A stretch of 64,000 nucleotides of DNA from Plasmodiophora brassicae. Its lineage: Eukaryota > Endomyxa: Phytomyxea > Phytomyxea > Plasmodiophorida. The stretch is from NCBI GenBank assembly GCA_036867785.1, contig CP145414.1:248001-312000 (forward strand). The letters are read 5' to 3'. The notes beneath the pieces were generated by a model. It made no database searches and had not been told where the DNA came from. It was given only the letters and a program-made list of their open reading frames with translations. Positions 20,569 to 30,492 of this stretch are shown in pieces (position 1 is the stretch's first letter; every line of letters begins with the position of its first letter). A program made the translations under genes and the position numbers.

Positions 20569-21568
20569 ATGCGGTTTGCCATCGTCATTGTGTCCTCCTG
20601 TTTGATGGCGCTGGCGGCCGGGCAACCTCTCGACCAGACCACGATGCTGTCGCTTCACACAGCGGCGCGTAGCGCTCTAGGGCTGAGTCCAGCGACGTGG
20701 TCCGCAGCCCTCGAAGCGTCCGCCACAGCGGCAATCAACGTGTGCCCAACCGGGCACACTACCGGAGCAGGCACGATCGAGAACCTGGCCTGGGGATGGC
20801 CAACGTACACGACGACGCAGGCGTTCGACGACTGGCTTGATGAGAAGGCCCACTACACCCTGGCCACACAAACATGCGCCCCGGGCCAGGTCTGCGACCA
20901 CTACGCCAACATTGTAAGCGCGGCGCTGTCTCAACCGGGTTGACGGATCTAACCGCCCGCCTGCTCAGATCAACAACGACCAGGTCGGGTGCGCCATGCG
21001 CGTCTGCAACAACATCTTCAAGCAGGCCGTCGTCGCATCATACGCCTGCCACTACGCGTCCTCATCACCGTCGACGACGCCGGCGCCACAGACTATCGCG
21101 CCGCGCGCCGCACCGGTCGACACCACCACCCCAGTGACACCTCCTGCACCCGCCCCAGCCACTCCCGCGACCGCGGACGCAGCTGCTGCGCGCACTCCCC
21201 TGTCATCGACTGCAGCTCCGGCCACTGGAGCTGCACGTCGTCCGGCGACTGGTGAAGCTGCACCTGGTCCGGCGACTGGAGAAGCTGCGCCGGAGACGGA
21301 TCCGTCGCCAGCGGCGACCGTCTCCGGCGGCGGGCCGTTCCGCGGCGTGGCGCGCAGGGCGGGCGCCGCAAGGGAGTTGCCGTTGACGGCCGCGACGGTC
21401 GTCGTTGGGTTCCGCGATTGCCCGCAGCGGACAAAGCCGGTGCAGGCGCCGGCGCAGGTGGCGGCGGCGAATGTCACGACGGCGAAGCCGACCTATAGGC
21501 GGGCGCCGGCTGCGCGCGTCGTCGGCGCAATGCAGGCGAGGCGCATCACAACGATCACTGCTAACTAA
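20569..21568 (+). CDS. Secreted CAP/SCP-domain protein with Pro/Ala-rich tail
   Basis: Exons 20569-20913 and 20969-21568 give 314 residues. A clear signal peptide (MRFAIVIVSSCLMALAAG) is followed by a CAP (CRISP/antigen 5/PR-1) domain: LHTAARSALGLSPATWSAAL, ENLAWGWPTYTTTQAFDDWLDEKAHY, and DHYANI|INNDQVGCAM, restored by the splice joint. CAP proteins are extracellular and several bind sterols or lipids. After the domain comes a ~160-residue Ala/Pro/Thr-rich low-complexity tail, including PATGEAAP repeats, probably a glycosylated or wall-associated stalk. A last basic segment (PAARVVGAMQARRITTITAN) ends the protein. Substrate and role are unknown. Family assignment is good. Confidence 0.85.
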
Positions 21569-21674
21569 ATTCATGGACCTCGTAACGACGCGGCGTACGT
21601 AGCGGAGCGGCCCACATGTGGAACGTAAACCGCAGACTGGCGTCGGCGGTTCGTACTAGTACAAGCCGGCGACG

Positions 21675-23036
21675 ATGAGGACGTGGGCGATCGGTGTGTT
21701 CCTGGGCGCGTGCGCGTCCGTCCTGGGCAACCTGGGCATCACGACGCAGAAGCTGGCGCACCAGCGCGCGCGCGACGTCACGACGACGTCGCGGCCGTAC
21801 TACACACGCCCGGACTGGATCGCCGGGCTGCTGCTGACCGTCGTCGCCAGCGTCGCCGACTTCATCGCACTGGGCCTGGCCGCCCAGTCGGTCATCGCCC
21901 CGCTCGGGTCGCTGACGCTCGTCGCCAACGCCGTCTTCGCGCCGCTCCTCCTCGGCGAGCGCTTCACGCGACGGGACGCGCTCTCGACCGCCTTCATCGT
22001 GGCCGGCACCGTCCTCACCGTCAGCTTCGCGTCGCACGACGACGTCGGTTGCCAGAGCGCGTTCCGGTTGCGCGCGCAGGGCGCGCCTCTGACGGTGCCC
22101 GCACAGTCGAACCTGACCATGCACGAGCTGAACGACCTGTTCCTCAAGCCGAGGACGATCGCGCTGTTCGTGTCACTGGTGGGGCTCGCCCTCGCGCTTC
22201 GCAGCGCCGTCGGCGTGGTCGAACGCGTGCGCGCCCACCAGCCCGACGAGTACGCCGCGCGACGCCTCGTCCGATCGCACGCCTTCTTCTACGCCGCCCT
22301 GGCCGGCGTCGTCGGCTCCCAGAACGGTATCAGGCGACAACGCGCTCGGCAACGTACGTCGTGGGCTGACGATTCGGCGTCTAGTCATGTTCGCGAAGTC
22401 GATCTCGGGCCTGGTCCGGCACTGGTACGCGGCATGACGCCTCCACGTGGTGGGCCTATGGGCCGGTACCGATGAAACGCGTTCGCACAGGGTCAGCGAT
22501 GATGCAGCGACGTGCCCGTTGCTGCAATGGGAGACGCACGTTCTCGCCGCCTGCCTGGCCACCACGATCGTTCTGCAAGTGTAAGCGTGCACACGCGCGG
22601 GTGACACTGCTGCCTCCCCCCGAGCGCCTGGCTGACCGCGTGCGCGCGCTCGCGCTTCCAGCCGCTGGATCAACCGCGCCCTGCAACTGTTCGACGCCGT
22701 GTTCGTCGTGCCCGTGTTCCAGTGCTTCTGGATCATCCTGTCGGTGGCGTCCGGCCTCATCTGCTTCGGTATGATACCGCCGGGCGCCGCCTCATCACTG
22801 CTGGCTCACAACGCGCCATGTGCCAAGGGGAATTCCGAACGTTCGCCGCCAGCCAGTTCATCATGTTCGCGCTGGGCGTGATCGTCACGGTCGTCGGCGT
22901 CATGATGGTGACGCAGCACGAGTTCGACGCCGAGGAGCTGAACACGCCGTTCCTGCCCGCGCGCATCGAGCAATCACCGAGGCGGTCAGCGAGCGGCGAC
23001 GCGGAGCAGGGCGCCGCCGCCGTCCCTGATACATAA
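21675..23036 (+). CDS. NIPA-type magnesium transporter
   Basis: Five exons (21675-22326, 22385-22424, 22491-22580, 22662-22768, 22828-23036) give 365 residues with about nine membrane spans. NIPA landmarks are present: N-terminal IGVFLGACASVLGNLGITTQKLAH, the EamA-like loop QSVIAPLGSLTLVANAVFAPLLLGE, SQN|VMFAKSISGL, FDAVFVVPVFQCFWIILS and F|GEF near the end. All are rebuilt across splice joints at the positions expected from the family. NIPA proteins carry Mg2+ across plasma or endosomal membranes. The tail is short and charged. The stop lies only 16 bp from the end of the convergent gene at 23053. Confidence 0.92.
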
Positions 23037-23052
23037 ACGCTGCCTGTATTCG

Positions 23053-23517
23053 TCAGCGACGGCGATGCCGATGCAGGCGGAGCCAGTCCTGGGCGTTCTC
23101 GGTGATGTAGGCGATCGCCGGCAGCAGGTCCCGCCAGTCGTCGCTGGCGAGGAGCGCGTTGACGGCCGTGATCTCGTGCGCCGACAGGCACGGGTGCGTC
23201 TCGAAGTACAGGCGGATACCGTTGTGGCGGTCGCCGGACGCCACCTTCGTGACGGTGCAGAACGCGGCCGCAACGGCCAGCACCTGGTCGCAGTCCAGCG
23301 CTCGCAGGATCGCTGCTGTCGTCGCGTCCGGAATCGGCCCCACGCCCTGGCCGTCCCACACCTCAGCGAGCACGACGCCCAGGTTGTCCTCGCCTTCGTA
23401 CAACGACGCGACTGCGACGGCAGGTGGTGCAACACCCGGTGCAGAGCGGCGCGCGCCATCCTCAACCGCCTCCAGCATGACGCCCTGGGCGTCGGGACGC
23501 AGCCAGCCACAAACCAT
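23053..23517 (-). CDS. Hypothetical protein
   Basis: This single frame of 154 residues runs from the first ATG (MVCGWLRPDAQGV). It is mostly helical and acidic in the middle and ends in a basic tail (WLRLHRHRRR). Cysteines are scattered without a zinc pattern; no signal peptide or span is seen. The family is not recognised. The frame stays open upstream of the ATG, so a 5' exon is possible. It converges with the NIPA gene with almost no spacer, which supports it being expressed with its own terminator. Function unknown. Confidence 0.45.
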   Translation of the reverse strand: MVCGWLRPDAQGVMLEAVEDGARRSAPGVAPPAVAVASLYEGEDNLGVVLAEVWDGQGVGPIPDATTAAILRALDCDQVLAVAAAFCTVTKVASGDRHNGIRLYFETHPCLSAHEITAVNALLASDDWRDLLPAIAYITENAQDWLRLHRHRRR

Positions 23518-23630
23518 TATGCGCAGGGCGACAGACTGTGAAGAAGCCGGGTCGACCAGCAGAAGGCGACACCACGTCACAGGAGGACCCCGCCCCCTCG
23601 TCTCAGTTCAACGGCCTGGTACGTTGTTCT

Positions 23631-24934
23631 TTATTGGCGTTTGGGAACAGGGATGCTCATGAAGTCCCGGGCGCAGACGACCTTGCCGCTGGGGAAGGCG
23701 CCGGCGGCCAGCGCGCGAATCTCGTCCATGACGGCGAGGCTGTCGGGCGCGTCGTCGCCTTTGTACCGCGAGCTGAAATGGTTCAGGACGAGGGCGCCGG
23801 CGGAGATCGACGTGGCGAACGCGCCCGCCATCTGCGGCGTGGAGTGCCCATGGGAAACGCATTGCTCCTCGACGACTGCCGCGGTCGTGACGCCCGAGTC
23901 GGACTGCAGGAACGCGTTCGTGGCCTCGTGGATCAGCAGGTCGGCGCCCATGGCCAGCGGGGCGATCGCACTCGATTCGCAGGTGTCCCCGAGAATGGCT
24001 GTGAACGAAGCGAATCAGAACGCGTCCGGGGCGGCGGTGGCGTTTGAACGGACCAAGTCGTCTGCCGGGTCGCTTCGGATGGAGGAAGTCCTCGGGTCGC
24101 AGGACCGTCCCATCGGGCAGGTCAATGGACTGGCCCGACTTCAGCGACGGGAGCAGGGCCATGGGTGTCCGGACGCCATACGCCTGGCAGAGCCCCGGGG
24201 CGTGCGCCTTCAGGATCGGTTCAATCTTCTCGATCATGACCCGCCCGGGCGTGTCGTCTTCGGTCAGGACGAACCCGACCGATTCGATTCGGTGCTGAAG
24301 GGGCGCCGCCGTCACCGATACCCCATCGGAATGGCAGACCCGCCAGACGCCCGACTCCATCACGATATCCTGCCCTGGTGCTTCGTCGGCATGACGGACC
24401 GACGTGCAATCGCTGCCATCGACGACACCAGCGGCGTGCAACTCGTGGACAGCGAACTGGTACCCCAAACGCGCCTGCGTGATGTTCAGCACCGAACGAA
24501 TAAACGCCCGAAGACCTGGCACGTCGTCAGATGCAAGGGCGCACACCGGCAACGAACCGACATAAAGTAGGGTCTAACCAGGTGGGCCGTACAGGTGGAG
24601 AACGGGGCGATCCGGCGGCGCACCGCTGCCCATGGTGCACATGAGGCCGGGCAGTCCGAGGACATGGTCGCCGTGCAGGTGCGTGCAGAAGATCCTCTGG
24701 ATCCGGGACAGGCGCAGCGCGCCGCACCGCATGATCTGGTGCTGCGTGCCCTCGCCGCAGTCGAACAGCCAGGCGACGCCGTCGATCGTCACCGCCAGCG
24801 ACGAATGGTTGCGCGTCAACGACTGTGCATGCGCTCGTCAGATCCGGGGCCGCACCGACCCCGTTTGCATCGGACACACACACCGGCATGGCGCTGGACG
24901 TCCCCAGGAACGTCACCGAGATCTCGTTCGCCAT
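23631..24934 (-). CDS. ELAC1: tRNase Z, short form (ELAC1-like)
   Basis: tRNase Z removes the 3' trailer of tRNA precursors; it is a metallo-beta-lactamase-fold zinc endonuclease. Exons 24934-24884, 24822-24579, 24515-24054 and 23998-23631 give 374 residues, the size of short-form enzymes. Seen are FLGTSSA at the start, [12 protein letters not shown], the zinc-binding motif [23 protein letters not shown] (restored at the third joint), HEATN, and LNHFSSRY with the C-terminal His ligand. No mitochondrial presequence is apparent, so it is probably cytosolic or nuclear. All joints are 55-63-bp GT-AG introns. Very secure. Confidence 0.95.
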
Positions 24935-25454
24935 GACACGCGGACGACGATGAGTCGATGACTGACTCGACTTCTGCCATTGCTGTTGTTTTTAGAACTC
25001 CGGATCGCGCCGCGGCCGGGGGCACTGTGCACTGTGTGCAGCTCGGCAGTCTCTGACTGACGCCCGATTCGTCTCTGGATGCTGTTTTTAGAACTCGAGG
25101 GGGTCGCGCCGCGGCCGGGCCGACACACTGTGCAGCTCGGCAGTGCGGCTGGCGACGCGTTCCACGCGGGCCCCGGCCCGTGGGGTCCCTCCGAGTTGTC
25201 AGTCGGGGCCCGCCGGCGTGACTCCACAGGGGCCCCGTGGCCGGCGTGATACAGACGTCGTTTGAGTCAACGGCACGTCGGATTCGGGGCGGCGTCGGAG
25301 CGGACGACTCCAATGCTGCCCCGGTTCAGTTGAGTCACCCGCCGTGCACTCGTTCGGTGTCTGGGTACGTCCACCCCACAGACTCGCACTGCCCGTCAGA
25401 GTGATATTTCGTGTACATTGTCGACCGACCTGATCCAGCAACGAACCCTGCTCG
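24935..25454. other. Intergenic region with a diverged ~65-bp duplication
   Basis: Two related segments lie at 24981-25050 and 25080-25144. They share a 5' TTTTTAGAACTC, a central CGCGCCGCGGCCGGG and a 3' GTGCAGCTCGGCAGT. No gene is seen. The gap separates the tRNase Z start from a C2H2 protein, so it should hold both promoters. Confidence 0.5.
24981..25144 (+). repeat. Two diverged direct repeats
   Basis: Copy one is 24981-25050 and copy two 25080-25144. They share three blocks in the same order with small insertions between. This is a local duplication in the promoter region between two divergent genes. Confidence 0.7.
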
Positions 25455-25865
25455 ATGCAACATCGCCCAGACACTGCCCTGAACTATATCATGTATCGGT
25501 TCCCGATCGTGGATCGCCACGCGAGCTGCCCGCCGCCCTGCCCCTGCGCCGAATGTCGCGCCACGTCCGGATTTGCTGCTGTCACCACCACCACGTCGTC
25601 GAGTTGCATTCGATCGACGACAGCCCTGCGCGGTACATGCGACGGCCTGCTAACACCTGCGATCGTCCTGCCTGGGAGCGCCGGCGGCGCCTCGGACGAC
25701 AAGGGTCAGTCGGGCCTGTTCCGGTGTGGCATCTGCGCCCGGGTCTTCAACAGAAAGTTCAACCTGAAACGCCACGCGGCCATTCATATGCGACGGGGCC
25801 ATCATTCGGACCCGATGCCGGCGGCGGCGTCCCACAGCAACTATGTCTATGTATTGCACTCATGA
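25455..25865 (+). CDS. Single C2H2 zinc finger protein
   Basis: The 136-residue frame from ATG 25455 carries one canonical C2H2 finger, FRCGICARVFNRKFNLKRH followed by AAIH, with C-x2-C-x12-H-x3-H spacing. The N-terminal half is Cys/Thr/Ser-rich (CPPPCPCAEC) and otherwise low in structure. A single finger would need a partner or dimer to recognise DNA. It may be the last exon of a longer gene, since no upstream promoter is evident. Probable nuclear transcription-related protein. Confidence 0.55.
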   Translation: MQHRPDTALNYIMYRFPIVDRHASCPPPCPCAECRATSGFAAVTTTTSSSCIRSTTALRGTCDGLLTPAIVLPGSAGGASDDKGQSGLFRCGICARVFNRKFNLKRHAAIHMRRGHHSDPMPAAASHSNYVYVLHS

Positions 25866-25932
25866 GCGACGACAACTTAAGGGCCATACTATAACGATAC
25901 AGGATGCCGTCGTGTGACCCGCTTTGCTATAT

Positions 25933-26667
25933 TCATGACCGTTTCGCCTTGGAAGACCGCCCCGACTTTCCGGATGGTTTCAGCGACGGCTCTAGCGACG
26001 GCGCCGCCGCCGAGGATCCTTCCAGGTCGTCCTTGCGCATGCCCTTCAGGCGATGCACGAGGCTGTGCATGCGCTGCCGGTCATCGTCGCGAAGCGAATC
26101 CAGCTTCCACAGCCGGTGCTTCGCCGGGTTGCTGCTGCGAAACCGAGCCGTTACCGAGGGGGAGTGCACGGGCGGTCGGGAAGCGACATGCGCTCACCTG
26201 AACAGCGACGACTTGGACGACGGCGCGTTCGACATGGACGAGCGGCGGCCGCGTTTGCTGGCGCGACCGCCCCTACCGAACGAGATTGTCGTTTTCTTCA
26301 TCACCGATGGGGGCAGGCGGGCGGGGGCGTCCTCTGTTGCACAGCGCCGTTTAGCGGCCGACGTAGCAATGCCCACCGAGGACCGAATCGTTACTCGTCC
26401 TGCTGTCCGGAGCGGCGTCGGAATCGGAATCAGATCCGAGCACCTCCAGCGATTCGTCGTCGTCGTCGCTGCTGTTATCGGACAGGGCCGCCGCATCGAT
26501 CCGGTCCTGGTCGCGTTCGATCTCGAACGGCACGGCCGCCTGCGCCGCACGCGCCTCCGGCTGTCGCAGAACGACGACGCATCAGGAAATCGTTCGCCCG
26601 CGCGCGGCGTCTCACATACGTGTGCGTTCCGGCCCGTTGCTTGCGTCGGCGGCACGCTGACCGACAT
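25933..26667 (-). CDS. Hypothetical nuclear-type protein with acidic Ser/Asp patch
   Basis: Four exons (26667-26620, 26560-26395, 26333-26198, 26134-25933) give 183 residues; all introns are 59-63 bp and every joint preserves frame. There is an acidic Ser/Asp patch (LSDNSSDDDDESLEVLGSD), a basic patch (GRGGRASKRGRRSS), then a conserved-looking helical block (KHRLWKLDSLRDDDRQRMHS), and a Ser/Lys tail. The composition suggests a chromatin or RNP protein with CK2-type sites. I do not recognise the family. Exon structure gives moderate confidence that the gene is real. A TATATAA element lies about 75 bp upstream. Confidence 0.6.
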
Positions 26668-26735
26668 GTCCTGGAGGCGGTGCTGGTGCCCGGCCCGGCT
26701 GGCGATCCTGCGCGGGCACGGACATTAGGGGCCGC

Positions 26736-26747
26736 CGTTATATAGTT
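26736..26747 (-). promoter_or_regulatory. TATA-like element upstream of the acidic protein gene
   Basis: On the minus strand the sequence reads AACTATATAACG about 75 bp upstream of the start at 26667, in GC-rich surroundings. The spacing suits a TATA box plus a short leader, but no experimental or comparative support is available. Confidence 0.35.
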
Positions 26748-26920
26748 TGCAGGACCGACACACACACCTGGACGGCGCCAGCGAGCTGGTCGGCAGGCCC
26801 AGTCGGGACAGACGTGGCACTTCGCCGTCGGCCAGGAAAGGGCACATGATCGTCGCCCGGCGGTCGAGCAGAATCTCGAGCTTATGCCGATCCTCGTTGC
26901 TCTGGAGAGTGCGGTGTTCG

Positions 26921-28258
26921 TCAGACCGCGATGGCCGGCCATCCAGACGCGGGATCGATCACCGAATCGACGATGTGGTTAGCGGCGCGGCAGCCGCGCG
27001 GGCGTTCCAGCGTGTCGAACCGCAGGACCTGGGCCTTGCAGCAGAGGTACCGGCCGTGGGTGGCCCCGTCGAGGAACACGGGGTCGCAGGGATGGAACGA
27101 GCAGTGGCCCAGGTCGCTGATGCGGAACCGAGTGGCACATTTCGTGCAGTACAGGTCGGTGACGACGCCCCAGAGCATCCAGAACAGGTCGCACCACGAT
27201 GTACCATCGGCACGAAGGCTGGTCAGGCAGGCTGACAGCGACCAGGGCGTTTGCGGGTCAGTCGAGTGTCGCGCCACGATACGACCATGGAAGTCGATGA
27301 ACAGGTTCGCCTTCGCGCAGACCTGCTCGTCGAACTGGCGCCGAGTGAACAGTATGCCGCAGCACTGGCACAGCGAGATCTCGTTGCCCGGCTCGGACAG
27401 CATTTGCTCCAGCTTGTGTTTGTACAGCTGGCCGGCGATCTTGTCCTTCGGGTCGTCCAGCCGATGCAGGTCCTGGATCGTGATCTGTGACGCCACCTTG
27501 GCGACGATCGGCGTGGAGACGCACGACAGGTCGATGGGGACACGGACGATCTCCTGCAGGTGCTTCGTGAAGTACGTGACGCTCTCGTCGACGAGGGCAT
27601 CCATCTTCAGGAACTCGCTGGAGATCAGGATCGAGACGATCGTCTTGGGCCCTAGCTCCGGTAGCGGCTCCTGCTTCTTGACGTACCGCATCAGCCAGTC
27701 GAAGATGTGCACGTCGCAGTGCACCGAGATGTCGATGTCGTCCGACGCCGTCGAATCGTTCAGGTAGTGCCGGAAGTACGACATGCCCGACAGCAGCGTC
27801 CGTTTCGGGCAGGTGAAGTCCCTGGAGATCTGACGTCCTTCATCGCGTACGTGGATCGTGATCTCCAGGTCGTCATCGTCGCGTTTCGCGGGCGGCGGTG
27901 TCGGTTTGGGGGCCGGGTCGACTGCTACAGGGTCCGGGCCAGCGATCCGGCCGGGAGCGCTGGCAGACGCGGCCGCAGGTGGGTGGACCTGCGGTGCATC
28001 CAGCAGGAACGCCCGGTATTCGACCCCGGCACGGCCTTGAAGGACGTCCCATCGCTCGCGACAGTCAGCGCCAGTGACGTTCTCGAACGATTCTGCGATG
28101 CGGTCCCACTTCCGAGTCGTCATGCCGCCTACGGCCCACCCAGTCTGTGAGGCGGAACGTTCTGCACATGCACGAACAGACGCGTTACTCTTTGATTTGA
28201 CCGCGGCCAACAGGACCTCGTCCATTTCGAACGAGAAGAACACGGGGGCCGGCGCCAT
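26921..28258 (-). CDS. SANBR: SANT and BTB domain protein (SANBR/KIAA1841 type)
   Basis: Exons 28258-28189 and 28128-26921 (a 60-bp in-frame intron) give 425 residues. The N-terminus is a SANT/Myb-like segment (FFSFEMDEVLLAAVKSKS|GM, KWDRIAESF, CRERWDVL). The BTB domain follows: RDFTCPKRTLLSGMSYFRHYL, DISVHCDVHIFDWLMRYVK, VSILISSEFLKMDALVDESV. The C-terminal third has the family-specific Cys/His-rich region (CCGILFTRRQ, SWCDLFWMLWGVVTDLYC, GHCSFHPC, CCKAQVLRFD). This order and these strings match vertebrate SANBR, which restrains class-switch recombination in B cells. Its role here must be different and older. The first open frame extends upstream but lacks an ATG. Strong family match. Confidence 0.93.
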   Translation of the reverse strand: MAPAPVFFSFEMDEVLLAAVKSKSNASVRACAERSASQTGWAVGGMTTRKWDRIAESFENVTGADCRERWDVLQGRAGVEYRAFLLDAPQVHPPAAASASAPGRIAGPDPVAVDPAPKPTPPPAKRDDDDLEITIHVRDEGRQISRDFTCPKRTLLSGMSYFRHYLNDSTASDDIDISVHCDVHIFDWLMRYVKKQEPLPELGPKTIVSILISSEFLKMDALVDESVTYFTKHLQEIVRVPIDLSCVSTPIVAKVASQITIQDLHRLDDPKDKIAGQLYKHKLEQMLSEPGNEISLCQCCGILFTRRQFDEQVCAKANLFIDFHGRIVARHSTDPQTPWSLSACLTSLRADGTSWCDLFWMLWGVVTDLYCTKCATRFRISDLGHCSFHPCDPVFLDGATHGRYLCCKAQVLRFDTLERPRGCRAANHIVDSVIDPASGWPAIAV

Positions 28259-28543
28259 CGTAGACGACGGGGCGGCCGTGTCCAGGCTAGACTGGCGGAC
28301 TGAGACGGGCGTGCACCCTGCTGCGGCCACCGTACGTCTGTTCCGTCCACAGGACAAACAGGCACAGCAGGGCCGAAATTCAGTGCGTTTTACTGACAAG
28401 CTGCTCGCCAACGTTTACGCGAACGTTAATCCGGGGGAGGGTCTGCAGAGCATCGTGCCTTCCCTGAGTCGATCGATGCCCACTGTATTAGTGATGGGGT
28501 GTCTGTACCCCTCCACGAAGTCCGTGGCGGACACCGTCGTGCC

Positions 28544-29368
28544 ATGCCGGCCGTCGACGCTGTCGACGACGAACACCGTGACGTGGAACGCCGGGACGAT
28601 CACCGTCGACGTAGGGATCGCAGTGTGAGCCCCGACAGGCGGCGGCGTCGACGGAGCCGTAGTCGCGATCGACGACGACATGAGCGCAGTGTGACGCCCG
28701 ATCGGCGTAGGAGTCGCAGTCGTGACCGGCGACGCCATCGGGATCGCCGTTCGCCACCGGATCGTTCCAGGCGGCGCGATCGCAGTTCAACACCAGATCG
28801 GCACAAGCGCAGTACGAGTCCGTCGCTGCGGCGACGGGAAGAACGCAGCAGAAGTCCCAGTGGCAAGGATCAGGAGGAAACGGTGTCGGGTGCCCCTGCG
28901 AAGACGGACGCACCCGTGAAGCGTCCCGTTCTGAAATTCAAGTTGAAAACGCCTGCGCCACCCGATAGTGGACCCGGAGAGCCGCCCGCGAAGAAAACAT
29001 CGACATTGGAAGAGCAGGCGAGAATGATCCTAGCCAAGAAGGGTGGTGCCCGGCCAGCATCATCCGCAGGAACGGGACCGAAGCCGGCCGGACAGATGAT
29101 CGAAGGTAACCGCAGCGTTCGCCCCGCCTGGCACGGACAGGTGCTGACGTTTGCAGTGATACTAAACGATCGTCTGGGGACGAAGACGCGAGTGAAGTGC
29201 TGCCCCGAGGATACGGTCGGGCAGCTGAAGCAGCTCGTCGCGATGCAGATCGGGCGGCGCCCCGAGAAGATCCGCCTCCAGAAATGGTACACGGTCTTCA
29301 AGGACCACATCACGCTCGACCAGTACGAGATCCACGACGGCATGAGCATTGAACTGTACTATAACTAA
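28544..29368 (+). CDS. UBL5: RS-domain protein ending in a Hub1/UBL5 ubiquitin-like domain
   Basis: The 274-residue frame has two parts. Residues ~15-120 are Arg/Ser/Asp-rich with many RSRSRDRRR and SPDR repeats, an SR-protein-like splicing domain. After a Lys/Pro linker, the last ~73 residues are Hub1/UBL5: [47 protein letters not shown] and a terminal LYYN. The C-terminal double tyrosine, in place of ubiquitin's di-Gly, is diagnostic. Hub1 binds HIND motifs in Snu66/Prp38 and tunes spliceosome use of weak 5' splice sites. The usual protein is only 73 residues, so this is a fusion or long extension. The chosen start is the first ATG; a 5' exon is possible. Confidence 0.9.
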   Translation: MPAVDAVDDEHRDVERRDDHRRRRDRSVSPDRRRRRRSRSRDRRRHERSVTPDRRRSRSRDRRRHRDRRSPPDRSRRRDRSSTPDRHKRSTSPSLRRREERSRSPSGKDQEETVSGAPAKTDAPVKRPVLKFKLKTPAPPDSGPGEPPAKKTSTLEEQARMILAKKGGARPASSAGTGPKPAGQMIEGNRSVRPAWHGQVLTFAVILNDRLGTKTRVKCCPEDTVGQLKQLVAMQIGRRPEKIRLQKWYTVFKDHITLDQYEIHDGMSIELYYN

Positions 29369-29500
29369 ACGGCGGTTCTGGCTCACGTTGTGACGGCCCG
29401 CGTGAAGTGGCCCCGCGTGAAGTGGCCTAAGCACGTAGGACGTAGTCGCGGACACGCTATAACGTGGCATGCGAGTCGCGCGGGAATTAGTAATGTCAAC

Positions 29501-29623
29501 GGGTCGACCCGGGTCGGGCGGGTCAGGGACCTGCCGAATCGGGTCTGACCCGGGTCGAGTCCTGAGGCCAACGGGTCGGACCCGGGTCAGACCCGGGTCA
29601 GACCCGGGTCGACCCGGGTCGGA
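29501..29623. repeat. GACCCGGGTC-rich minisatellite, left cluster
   Basis: Imperfect tandem copies of an ~11-bp unit centred on the palindrome GACCCGGGTC are separated by G, GA or CGA. A matching cluster lies about 670 bp to the right. Confidence 0.8.
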
Positions 29624-30292
29624 ATGAATGTCAGGCCACTGGCCGGGAAACACCTCCATAAGACATGACTGTCGACGAATTAATAGAATACGTCGTCTGA
29701 AGGACTGCAATTCGCATATGGCACTCGCTGCTGGCCCGCTGGGTCGCTCAGGCGCGTGCGGCGTAACCGAGGTTGAAGCCCATGAAGTCACGTGCCCTCA
29801 TCGCGACCCGTGGAAACAGTTGCTAACTAACCTAACCACGTGCGAACGTCACGGGCGCTCTTCTCCCCTGACATTTCCGGTGGGAGAACCACCGCTGCAG
29901 TTCGTTCTCGAAGGACTCGCTGGAAGCTTCACTTCTCTAGGTGGTCTGGGTGCTTTTCGTTCGACTTTAGCAAAGTTCGCAGGCTGTTTATCGCTGTCGT
30001 CGCATCCAACGAAGAAGATTCGGGATTTGAAGTGGCGCCGTCTGCAACTGAGTGACTTGCAATCTTGGCATTCTTGCGAGCACTCTAGTGCCAAGTAAAC
30101 TCGACGACGGGTGTACGTTGACACAACATGAAGGTGCTCGATCCAGAGGATCGCCTTGTCTCCGGAGCCCAATCTGCGGCCAGGGACGGCGGCCGGCCGT
30201 CAGCAAGTCCCGGCACCCCGAGGGCCGAGAGTCGAGTCTGTCGAGATCAGTGTCTGCCACCCCCAAGTCCGCTATGCCAACTGCAGGTCCAT

Positions 30293-30410
30293 GACCCGGG
30301 TCATGGGCGGGCGCGGCGGGTCTGACCCGGGTCGACTGGGAACCCCCACGGGTGAGTCGGGTCGGGTCGGGTCGACCCGGGTCGACTCGGGTCGGGTCGA
30401 CCCGCTGCCA
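30293..30410. repeat. GACCCGGGTC-rich minisatellite, right cluster
   Basis: The same unit as the left cluster recurs, with a run of GGGTC pentamers (GGGTCGGGTCGGGTC). It ends about 80 bp before the phosphotransferase start. Confidence 0.8.
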
Positions 30411-30492
30411 TCTCTAGCGGGAATCGCCAGGGGCCGTGACGGACTGCGCCACGGCCCCTGAGGTACCCAATAAAGGGACGGCGCCAGACGGT

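Larger units (their letters stand above)
29369..30492. other. Intergenic region flanked by CCCGGGTC minisatellites
   Basis: No convincing gene. Two clusters rich in the palindromic unit GACCCGGGTC lie at about 29501-29623 and 30293-30410. The ~670 bp between them has weak open frames on both strands without a recognised family. A short direct duplication (CCGCGTGAAGTGGCC twice) lies at 29398-29427. Confidence 0.45.

Noticed and set aside
29628-30098. Plus-strand open frame between the two minisatellites
   Set aside because: Both strands are equally open, there is no domain, and nothing links it to neighbouring exons.
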